Position numbers and translations under genes: made by a program
Part shown: positions 16,668-23,774 of the stretch, piece after piece
Layout of the letters: every line of letters begins with the position of its first letter
Position numbering within the stretch: position 1 is the first letter of the stretch
Notes under the pieces: model-generated
Seen by the model: only the letters and a program-made list of their open reading frames with translations
Databases searched by the model: none
Told to the model about the DNA's origin: nothing
Assembly: GCF_001542625.1 (NCBI RefSeq)
Contig: NZ_CP016279.1
Coordinates: 9,734,001-9,798,000 of the forward strand
Direction: 5' to 3'
DNA from: Streptomyces griseochromogenes
Lineage (GTDB): Bacteria; Actinomycetota; Actinomycetes; Streptomycetales; Streptomycetaceae
DNA length: 64,000 nucleotides

Positions 16668-19022
16668 TCAGTCCCGCAGGAGGTCCGGCACCCCCGCCCC
16701 GTCCGGCTCGTCCCGCACGCCGGAGACCACCGTGAGCTGCTGGGTGGCGCGGGTCAGCGCCACGTACAGCACGCGCAGGCCTGCCGGGGACTCGTCCGCG
16801 ATCTCCGCCGGGGACACCACGATCGTCGCGTCGTACTCCAGGCCCTTGGCCTCCAGGCTGCCGAGTGCCACCGCCCGGTCGCCGAGCCCGGCCAGCCAGC
16901 GCCGGGCCTCCTCGCGCCGGTTCATCGCGACGACCACGCCGACCGTGCCGTCCACCAGCCCGAGGAGGTCCTCGGCCGCCCGGCGCACGGTCTGCTCGAG
17001 GGAGTCCCCGGCGACCACGAAACGCGGCTCGACCCCGGTGGACCGTACGGCGGACGGCGCCTGGGAGCCCGGCATGGCGAGAGCCAGGACCTTGGCGGCC
17101 AGCTCGGCGATCTCGGACGGGTTGCGGTAGTTCACGGTGAGCTGGAAGCGGCGCCGGGGACGGGTGCCGAGGGCCTCGTCGCGGGCCTCGGCCGCCTCGT
17201 CCGGGTCGGACCAGGAGGACTGGGCCGGGTCGCCGACGACCGTCCAGGTGGCGTGCCGGCCGCGCCGGCCGACCATGCGCCACTGCATCGGCGTGAGGTC
17301 CTGTGCCTCGTCCACGATGACGTGCGCGTACTCGGTGCGCTCCTGTGCGAGCCGTTCGGCCCGCTCGCGCTGGGTCTCCTCGCGCACCGGCATCAGCTCC
17401 TCCAGGCCGGTGAGCTGGTCCAGCGGGTCCATCTCGCGCTTCTTCTTCGGCCGGGCCGGGGCGCCGAGGACCGCCTGGAGCTCGTCGAGCATGGCGATGT
17501 CGTGCACGGAGTACCCGTCCCGCTTCAGCGAGCGGGCGACCTTGCGGACCTCGCCGGGGTTGAGGATCCGGCGGGCCCAGCGGCCGAGCCGCCGCTCGTC
17601 CGCCATGGCGGCGAGAACCCCCTTGGGGGTGAGCTCGGGCCACCAGGCGTCCAGGAAGGCGATGAAGGCGTCCTCGGTCGTGACGTCGTCGTCGAAGGAG
17701 GAGCGCAGCTCGGCGGCCAGTTCGGGGTCGCTGTGCCGGGAGGCCGAGCCGGACTTCGCCCACAGGGCGTCCAGGAGCAGCCTGCGGGCGCGCGGGCGGA
17801 GCAGATTGACCGGTGCGGTGCCGCCGAGGGCGGTACGGCGGATACGTTCCAGCTCACCGGCCTCCAGCTCGAGGCGGCGGCCGAAGGCGACGACGCGCAG
17901 GCGGGACGGGGGACCGTCGAAGGCCCGGCGCTCGCTGTCCTCGTCCAGGGCGAGCTGCCCCGCCGGAGCGGCCGGCCCCAGCTCCAGCGCGCCCCGGGCG
18001 ACCTTCCGCAGTACCTTCAGCATCCGGTAGGAGCCCTTGGCGCGGGCCACGGACGGGGAGTCGTAGAGCGTGGCCTCCGCACCGACGGCGTCCACGGCGA
18101 GTGATCCGATCGCGCGGATGGCGACCTGGCCCTCCTCGCCGAGCGAGGGCAGCACGCCCTCGGTGTAGGCCACCAGCAGCGGGGTCGGCGAGACGATCAG
18201 GATGCCCCCCGCGTAGCGTCTGCGGTCCTGGTAGAGCAGATAGGCGGCGCGGTGCAGGGCGACCGCCGTCTTGCCGGTACCGGGACCGCCCTCGACATAC
18301 GTCACGGAGGCGGCGGGGGCGCGGATGACCAGGTCCTGCTCGGCCTGGATGGAGGAGACGATGTCCCGCATGGTGTGGGTGCGGGCCTGGCCGAGCGCGG
18401 CCATCAGGGCGCCGTCGCCGATGGCGGGCAGCTTGCGGCCGTCGAGGAAGGCGGTCAGCTCGGGGCGCATCAGGTCGTCCTCGACCCCGAGGACCCGGCG
18501 GCCCTTGGAGCGGATGACCCGGCGCCGCACGACCCGGCCGGGATCGACGGGGGTCGAGCGGTAGAAGGGGGCGGCGGCGGGCGCCCGCCAGTCGATCACC
18601 AGCGGGGCGTAGTCCTCGTCGAGCACGCCGATCCGGCCGATGTGCAGGGTCTCGGCGATGTCGGCGGTGTTGTCCGGGCGGACCACGCCCTCGGCGGGCT
18701 CGACCGCCGTGTACGCCCCGTCGGGGCCCTTCTTGCCGTCCTTGCCGAGGAGCAGGTCGATCCGTCCGAAGAGGAAGTCCTCGAACTCGTTGTTGAGCCG
18801 GTTGAGGTGGACACCGGCCCGGAAGACCTGGGCGTCCCGCTCGGCGAGCGCGCCCGGCGTGCCGACCTGGCCGCGCTTGGCCGCGTCGTTCATGAGGAAC
18901 TCCGCCTCGTGGATCTTTTCCTCGAGACGTCGGTACACCCGGTCGAGGTGTTCCTGTTCGACGCTGATCTCCCGGTCCCGAACCGAGTCGACCGCGGTTT
19001 CCTGCTGAGCCTGAGCGGCCAC
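16668..19022 (-). CDS. helD: HelD-like superfamily 1 helicase (RNA polymerase-associated)
   Basis: The 784-residue UvrD/Rep-like ATPase starts with GTG at 19,022 (AGAAGGGGG upstream). An N-terminal helical segment (EQEHLDRVYRRLEEKIHEAE) could be the coiled coil that enters the RNAP secondary channel in HelD proteins. Walker A is GGPGTGKT (residues 245-252, K251), Walker B VDEAQD, and later motifs VGDPAQSSW, NYRNPSEIA, SLEAKGLEYD and YVALTRATQQL are intact. There is a long insert between motifs I and II, as in HelD. In mycobacteria and Bacillus HelD strips stalled RNAP from DNA and frees it from inhibitors such as rifampicin; I infer the same job here. It is preceded by rsuA in the same direction with a 60-base gap. 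Confidence 0.88.
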   Translation of the reverse strand: MAAQAQQETAVDSVRDREISVEQEHLDRVYRRLEEKIHEAEFLMNDAAKRGQVGTPGALAERDAQVFRAGVHLNRLNNEFEDFLFGRIDLLLGKDGKKGPDGAYTAVEPAEGVVRPDNTADIAETLHIGRIGVLDEDYAPLVIDWRAPAAAPFYRSTPVDPGRVVRRRVIRSKGRRVLGVEDDLMRPELTAFLDGRKLPAIGDGALMAALGQARTHTMRDIVSSIQAEQDLVIRAPAASVTYVEGGPGTGKTAVALHRAAYLLYQDRRRYAGGILIVSPTPLLVAYTEGVLPSLGEEGQVAIRAIGSLAVDAVGAEATLYDSPSVARAKGSYRMLKVLRKVARGALELGPAAPAGQLALDEDSERRAFDGPPSRLRVVAFGRRLELEAGELERIRRTALGGTAPVNLLRPRARRLLLDALWAKSGSASRHSDPELAAELRSSFDDDVTTEDAFIAFLDAWWPELTPKGVLAAMADERRLGRWARRILNPGEVRKVARSLKRDGYSVHDIAMLDELQAVLGAPARPKKKREMDPLDQLTGLEELMPVREETQRERAERLAQERTEYAHVIVDEAQDLTPMQWRMVGRRGRHATWTVVGDPAQSSWSDPDEAAEARDEALGTRPRRRFQLTVNYRNPSEIAELAAKVLALAMPGSQAPSAVRSTGVEPRFVVAGDSLEQTVRRAAEDLLGLVDGTVGVVVAMNRREEARRWLAGLGDRAVALGSLEAKGLEYDATIVVSPAEIADESPAGLRVLYVALTRATQQLTVVSGVRDEPDGAGVPDLLRD

Positions 19023-19082
19023 CGGGCCCCCTTCTGACGTGCTGGGCAGCCGTCAACCGTACGCGAAGGGGGCCCGCAGAGG

Positions 19083-19907
19083 CTACGCGTGCACTTCGAC
19101 GAGCTTCTTGCCGTCGAAGGTCATCACCTCGAAGTGGTCGATCTCGTTCGGCTTGAGGGCGGTGCCACCACCGATGTACAGCGGCTTCTTGGCCTTGTCG
19201 GCCTTGGCGTCCGGGATGCCGTAGCCCTCGTCCGGGACGGACCAGGAGCCCAGCGTCTGACGGTCGCCGTGCTTGCCGACGGCGATCAGGGAGCACTTGA
19301 GCGGCCCCTTGACGCCCTTGAGCTGCAGGACCGCCGAGGTGCCCCAGTCCTTCTCGCCCATGGCGACGGTCGCGCTGGCACCCGTGGTGCTGTCCGTGCC
19401 CGAGATCTTGTCCGGCAGCTGGTCGAAGGTCGTCTGGGCGGTGGCCGCCAGCGGTGTGGCCGTCTGGCCCGAGTCGCCTCCGCCGTTCACCGCCATGACG
19501 GTCAGCGGGCCGCCGATGATCAGAGCGGCCGCGGCGGCGACCAGGTAGAAGCCCTTGCGTCTCTTCAGCGCGCGGCGCTCGGAGACCTCGTCGACCAGCT
19601 TCTCCACCAGGCGGGGACTCGGTTTGGCCGACAGCGACTCACCGATCGCGGGCGTGCTGCCGGTGCCCGGCAGGTCCGCGAGGGCGGCCAGCATCGGCTC
19701 CATCCCGGCCAGTTCGTCCAGTTGCTGGGCGCACCATTCGCAGCCGGCGAGATGCGCCTCAAAGGCGGTTGCCTCGGCATCGTCCAGGATCCCGAGGGCG
19801 TAGGCGCCGACGGTCTCGTGCTCGTTCGGGGCCTGTGATCCCTGCATGGACCCAGACATACCCGAACCACCCGTGCCGAACCCTTGCATACCCCCGTACC
19901 CGCTCAT
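19083..19907 (-). CDS. rsuA: Zinc-binding anti-sigma factor for SigU
   Basis: The 274-residue membrane protein has a cytoplasmic anti-sigma domain at residues 30-75 with the zinc motif H...C-x2-C (HETVGAYALG, then CEWC). One membrane helix follows (about 145-165, FYLVAAAAALIIGGPLTVMAV quoted in part: LVAAAAALIIGGPL), then an outer domain of about 110 residues of the anti-sigma-K/RskA-like C-terminal type ending in VEVHA. ATG at 19,907 overlaps the sigU stop by one base (TGATG), so both are coupled. From its position this is RsuA, which in S. coelicolor restrains SigU. The outer domain may sense the envelope. Confidence 0.9.
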   Translation of the reverse strand: MSGYGGMQGFGTGGSGMSGSMQGSQAPNEHETVGAYALGILDDAEATAFEAHLAGCEWCAQQLDELAGMEPMLAALADLPGTGSTPAIGESLSAKPSPRLVEKLVDEVSERRALKRRKGFYLVAAAAALIIGGPLTVMAVNGGGDSGQTATPLAATAQTTFDQLPDKISGTDSTTGASATVAMGEKDWGTSAVLQLKGVKGPLKCSLIAVGKHGDRQTLGSWSVPDEGYGIPDAKADKAKKPLYIGGGTALKPNEIDHFEVMTFDGKKLVEVHA

Positions 19908-20467
19908 CACGCCGTCACCCCCCGCTCCTCCAGTGCCAGCTTCATCGACCGCAGGGCGTAGAACACCCGGGAACGGACGGTTCCGCTGGGTATGCCCAGA
20001 GTTTCCGCCGCCTCGTTGACGGTACGCCCCTTGAAGTACGTCTCGACGAGCACCTCCCGGTGGGCCGGGGTCAGGTCGTCGAGCGCGTCCGACAGCGTCA
20101 TCAGCCACAGCGCCTTGTCGATCTCGTCCTCCGCGGGGATGACCTCCAGCGGCGACGGATCGACCTCCTGCGGCCGGGCCTGCCGGCTGCGGTGGCCGTC
20201 GATGACGATGCGGCGCGCGACCGTCACCAGCCAGGGGCGTACCGATCCGGTCGCCCGATTGAGCTGACCGGCGTTCTTCCAGGCACGGATGAGCGTTTCC
20301 TGCACGACGTCCTCGGCGCGCTGCCGGTCTCCGGCGACCAGCCTGAGGACATACGCAAGCAGAGGTCCGGCGTGCTCGCGATACAGGGCACGCATCAGCT
20401 CCTCATCTGGTTCCGAGGGCTGTGAGGACATGCGATGTCGGGCCCTCGTTCCACGTTCATTGGCCAC
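19907..20467 (-). CDS. sigU: ECF RNA polymerase sigma factor SigU
   Basis: This 186-residue sigma-70 family protein of the SigL/SigK-like ECF type has region 2 (LAYVLRLVAGDRQRAEDVVQ, TLIRAWKN, WLVTVARRIVIDGHRSRQ) and region 4 (LDDLTPAHREVLVETYFKG, LGIPSGTVRSRVFYALRSM). GTG at 20,467 has AAGGA seven bases upstream; an ATG 12 codons later (MSSQPSEPDEE) is the alternative start. In S. coelicolor, release of SigU by loss of RsuA blocks aerial development and alters secretion. The gene is coupled to rsuA. Confidence 0.9.
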   Translation of the reverse strand: MANERGTRARHRMSSQPSEPDEELMRALYREHAGPLLAYVLRLVAGDRQRAEDVVQETLIRAWKNAGQLNRATGSVRPWLVTVARRIVIDGHRSRQARPQEVDPSPLEVIPAEDEIDKALWLMTLSDALDDLTPAHREVLVETYFKGRTVNEAAETLGIPSGTVRSRVFYALRSMKLALEERGVTA

Positions 20468-20593
20468 GGCCGCATCCTTGCGCACGCCCACCTCCGGTGT
20501 CCGGGGGTTCCCCCAGTCGGTCGCTCGCCCACCCGTACGGACGAGGACATCGAGGCGTTCAACGTGACCTGAGAGTTTTCTTGCAGGTGCCGT

Positions 20594-20621
20594 GACGAGC
20601 GGGACATGCACACACATTCCC
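20594..20621 (-). promoter_or_regulatory. Candidate ECF-type promoter for sigU
   Basis: On the minus strand GGGAATGT at 20,614-20,621 is followed, after about 16 bases, by CGTC at 20,594-20,597, resembling the GGAAC/CGTC pattern read by many ECF sigma factors. It lies 127 bases upstream of the GTG start. Autoregulation by SigU would be expected but is not shown. Confidence 0.35.
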
Positions 20622-20761
20622 ACCGCATGATCTTTACATTTCCGACACATCGCCGCAGGCGTCCGACCTGCTGTTACGGGACCCGCGGCCCAGCCGCGTG
20701 TTACGGAAATCACTCCAGCCGTCTCGCGGGCGCAATCCGGCAGAAAGCCCGTACCGGACAC

Positions 20762-21355
20762 TCAGGCCCGGGCGAGGGCGGCCCGCCGGCGGTGCCGGGC
20801 CACCCGTTCGCGGTTCCCGCAGACCTCGCTGGAGCACCAGCGCCGCCGGCGTCCCCGTGAGGTGTCCAGGTACACGATGGTGCAGTTGTCCCCTTCGCAC
20901 TCCCTGACGGCCGCCCGCGCCACGGGATCGGTGAGCAGTTCCACCGCGTCCCGCGCGACGACGGCGAGCAGCCCCGCGCACCCGGGCTCCCGGGCCAACT
21001 CCCGCACCAGTGTGCCGTCCTCGCCGCGCACCGCGCGCGGGGCCGGCGGCGCGGCCCGGGCGACCTCGTTGAGCAGGCCGAGCGCACGATCGTACGACCC
21101 CGCGTCGGCCTGGCCGGAACCGCGCACCAACTGCCCGACATGCCCGCGCAGTTCCAGGAACCCGGTCAGCCAGGAGGCGTCGGCGTGGCCGAGCGCGGTG
21201 CCGGGCGGCACGAGCCCGGACCTGCCGATCCAGGCGCACAACGGCCCGACGGCGTCCAGCCGTTCGACCGGGTGGGTGGTCGCGAGAAGGTCCAGACAGA
21301 TCCGTCCCGCGTCGAACCGCAGCTCGTACGGGGGCGTGGCCGTGCGCAATGCCAT
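20762..21355 (-). CDS. CGNR zinc-finger transcription factor with ABATE domain
   Basis: The 197-residue protein has an N-terminal ABATE-like ligand domain (ELRFDAGRICLDLLAT at the start, then about 130 residues) and a C-terminal zinc finger: C-E-G-D-N-C, then WCSSEVCGNRERVARHRRR, the family hallmark. Such proteins are presumed DNA-binding regulators of stress or secondary genes. ATG at 21,355 (MALRTATPPY) is chosen; GGTGA is seven bases upstream. Downstream of it lies the sigU upstream region, but the two are separated by nearly 300 bases. Confidence 0.88.
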   Translation of the reverse strand: MALRTATPPYELRFDAGRICLDLLATTHPVERLDAVGPLCAWIGRSGLVPPGTALGHADASWLTGFLELRGHVGQLVRGSGQADAGSYDRALGLLNEVARAAPPAPRAVRGEDGTLVRELAREPGCAGLLAVVARDAVELLTDPVARAAVRECEGDNCTIVYLDTSRGRRRRWCSSEVCGNRERVARHRRRAALARA

Positions 21356-21698
21356 GTGCCTGTCACCGCCTAGGGTCACCAGGTTGGGGAGGCGTTACGG
21401 AGGGGAGAAGCCTTTCCCTCTCTCACAGTGCCTGCCCGCACACGGCTCCGGAACCCCTCGTACCGCCTGGAGCACGCCCTTTCGGACCACACCGTGCCGC
21501 CCGGCCCACAAGGTCCCGCTCCGGCCCGTCCCCGGCGGGGTTGCCGGTGCCCGAAGCGCGGGTCGTCCCCGTTCGGTCCGGATACCCCGTCAGACCTCGC
21601 CGCCCCCGCCCACGGCCGTGACTCTTTGTCCTGCGAACGCACAGCGAGCCGCCCCAGGGGGGACCCACGGGGGACGGCGGTTCAGAAAGGAAACGTTC
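21356..21698. other. Divergent intergenic region
   Basis: These 343 bases between the CGNR gene and the secreted-protein gene must hold both promoters. GC content stays high and no gene, hairpin or clear promoter was recognised, apart from AAAGGAAACG, the ribosome site of the next gene. Confidence 0.4.
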
Positions 21699-22238
21699 AT
21701 GAGCATGCGCACCGGGGTCGTCGCGATGGCGACGGCCGCACTGCTGGGCGCCGGCGGCACCGGCATCGCCCTGGCACCCGCCGCGAATGCCGCCTCTTAC
21801 CACGGCATCGACGGCGGCGGCGCGGTCACCGACGACTGGCAGGACGAGGAGAACCTCAGCGTCGACGACTACGCCCAGAGCAATGCCACGGCCCTGTGGG
21901 AGACCGTTCTGTACGCGGACGGCGCCCAGTGGCAGGACGACGACGGCGACTGGCACTCCTTCACCAAGAGCCAGATCGACGGCTCGTTCGGCCCGGAGAC
22001 GGAATCGGCCACCCAGTGGTGGCAGGAGCACTACCACCTGTCGGACAACGACGGCGTCGTCACCGACCAGAGCTGGACGTTCGCCCAGCGCTGGCTTCTC
22101 GGCCCGGCCTCGGGCGGCACCGTCACCTACCAGGGCGACGCGCGGAACGTCACCTTCAAGCGGATCAGCGGCAAGTACCGGGTACGGATCAAGGGCACCG
22201 GCCCTTGGAAGCTCGCCTACTACGACAAGCTCGGCTGA
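21699..22238 (+). CDS. Small secreted protein with peptidoglycan-binding-like domain
   Basis: The 179-residue protein starts with ATG at 21,699 and AAAGGAAA upstream. A Sec signal peptide ends at about PAANA-AS. Mature residues 45-130 resemble a PG_binding_1 repeat: an ALWETVLYADG helix, GSFGPETESATQWWQ and DGVVTDQSWTFAQRWL. The last 40 residues (GGTVTYQGDARNVTFKRISGK) look like a small beta domain. No catalytic domain is present, so it may bind the wall or a wall-linked partner only. The stop is six bases from that of the convergent HTH gene. Confidence 0.82.
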   Translation: MSMRTGVVAMATAALLGAGGTGIALAPAANAASYHGIDGGGAVTDDWQDEENLSVDDYAQSNATALWETVLYADGAQWQDDDGDWHSFTKSQIDGSFGPETESATQWWQEHYHLSDNDGVVTDQSWTFAQRWLLGPASGGTVTYQGDARNVTFKRISGKYRVRIKGTGPWKLAYYDKLG

Positions 22239-22244
22239 GGACGC

Positions 22245-22793
22245 CTACGGGCCGGGGGCGGGTGGGGGTACGGCCTCCTGCCCCCGGGCCGAGGGCCGTA
22301 CGATCGCCCGTCCTCGGGCCGCGGGCTGTGCGGTCGCCCGTGCCCGGGGCAGCGCCCACAGCAGCCCCGCCGCCAGCAGCAGGACGACGGCGAACGCGGC
22401 CATCGCCGCCTTCCGCCACCGGCCGTGCACCACTGCGCGCGGCCCCGGCTCCGGCCACGACCCCGGCTCCCGCTCCGATTCGGCCTCGGCTGCGGCCGTC
22501 GTCGGGCCGACGGGCTCCGCCCCGACCCGCGGCCACGCCTGCTCGGCCAGCTCCCACAGCACCAGCAGCCGCGCCTGATCCGCACCCGCCAGTCGGCCGA
22601 GCACCTGGACCGCTCCCCTCGGCGGCAGTCTGGCCCCGCTCAGATACCGCTGCCAGGACGACTTGCTGTAGGCGGTCCTTCGGGCCAGTTCGGCAAGGCT
22701 GAGTCCGGTACGGCCCTTGAGGACGCGCAGTTGCTCGACCAGGTGCCGTGCCTCTCTCGGCAGCGCATCCGGCAGGGGCTGCCAGCGTGTCAT
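22245..22793 (-). CDS. XRE-type HTH protein with C-terminal membrane helix
   Basis: The 182-residue protein starts at ATG 22,793 (MTRWQPLPDAL). Residues 20-85 are a Cro/C1-type helix-turn-helix (LRVLKGRTGLSLAELARRT, YSKSSWQRYLSG). An acidic, Pro-rich linker leads to a membrane helix (MAAFAVVLLLAAGLLWAL) and a short Arg-, Pro- and Ala-rich tail that would face outside. A membrane-tethered regulator of this form could couple an envelope signal to its own locus. A 17-base palindrome lies 63 bases upstream. Confidence 0.8.
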   Translation of the reverse strand: MTRWQPLPDALPREARHLVEQLRVLKGRTGLSLAELARRTAYSKSSWQRYLSGARLPPRGAVQVLGRLAGADQARLLVLWELAEQAWPRVGAEPVGPTTAAAEAESEREPGSWPEPGPRAVVHGRWRKAAMAAFAVVLLLAAGLLWALPRARATAQPAARGRAIVRPSARGQEAVPPPAPGP

Positions 22794-22855
22794 TCCCGTC
22801 CCCCCGTGTGCTCGCCGCTCCGCCTCGCGGGTGCGGCTCCTCCCCACCACAGTCC

Positions 22856-22872
22856 GGCGTCAGCCTGACGCC
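22856..22872. promoter_or_regulatory. Perfect palindrome, candidate operator
   Basis: GGCGTCAGCCTGACGCC has two eight-base arms around one central base. It lies between the divergent HTH and DUF1772 genes, so it may be the binding site of the HTH protein. A second inverted repeat with GCGGCCGC arms is at 22,920-22,941. Confidence 0.45.
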
Positions 22873-23160
22873 CGGCCGAAAACATCCGGCAGAGCGCACC
22901 CCGGCGCCCCGGAGCACTCGCGGCCGCACGTGCGCGGCCGCACGGGGCGGTCGGGCCCGCGCGGGGGAGGAACGGACCAGAGTGGTGAGCCGGACGCCGT
23001 CTCTTCCTGGGCGCCCGCCCGCGCCGCTCGCCCCGTTGCCGTGCCGCGGTACCCAGAACGGCGTACGACGGCCGGGCCTGCGACCAGTCTGGACGCACGC
23101 GTATGGGGGTGCGCGCTTCGGCCATGTCCGGGGCGCGGCCGCTCCGCTTGGCTGGAAGGC

Positions 23161-23673
23161 ATGAGGCATACACAGAACACGGGGAACGCGCGGGAGACAC
23201 CGGTCGGCAAGGTCGTCCTGGGCGCGGCCACGGTCGCCATGGGCCTGATCGCCGGGGTCTTCTACATCTTCGCCTGCGCGGTGATGCCGGCGCTGGCCCG
23301 CAGCGACGACCGGACGTACGTCGAGGTCATGCGCCACATCAACACCGTGATCCAGAACCCGGTGTTCTTCCTGAGCTTCATGGGGGCGCTGGTGCTGACG
23401 GGGTGGTCGGCGTGGCAGCTACGGGGCTCGGCCTCCGCCCGCTGGATCCGGGCGGCGCTGGTGGCGTACGCCCTGGTCTTCTTCGTCACGGTGGCGTTCA
23501 ACATCCCGCTGAACAACGCCCTGGCGGCGCAGGGCGATCCCTCCGCCCTGCGGAGGCACTTCGAAGGGCCGTGGGTGGCGTGGAACGTGGTGCGGGCGGT
23601 GGGGTCGACGGTGGCGGTGGCCTTTCTGGCGCGGGCGCTGCTGGTGTGCGGGCGCTTCAGCCGGTCCGCGTGA
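23161..23673 (+). CDS. DUF1772 (anthrone oxygenase family) membrane protein
   Basis: The 170-residue protein has four hydrophobic helices and the family marks NPVFFLSFMGALVL, FNIPLNNAL and WVAWNVVRAVGS. ATG at 23,161 has GGAAGG just upstream. Relatives in polyketide clusters oxidise anthrones without a known cofactor, but most genomic members are uncharacterised and no cluster is seen here. The 367 bases between this gene and the divergent HTH gene hold the palindromes described separately. Confidence 0.85.
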   Translation: MRHTQNTGNARETPVGKVVLGAATVAMGLIAGVFYIFACAVMPALARSDDRTYVEVMRHINTVIQNPVFFLSFMGALVLTGWSAWQLRGSASARWIRAALVAYALVFFVTVAFNIPLNNALAAQGDPSALRRHFEGPWVAWNVVRAVGSTVAVAFLARALLVCGRFSRSA

Positions 23674-23774
23674 ATCGACGCCGCCGACCGGCCGGCCCCC
23701 GGGGGGTACGCGTCCGCCACGCCCCTCGGCCCTGCGACCGCAGGGGCGCTGCCGGCTTGACGGGGCGCAGGGAC

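Noticed and set aside
22920..22941. GCGGCCGC inverted repeat as a terminator
   Set aside because: It lies upstream of both divergent genes, so it cannot terminate either; it may be a regulatory site or chance.
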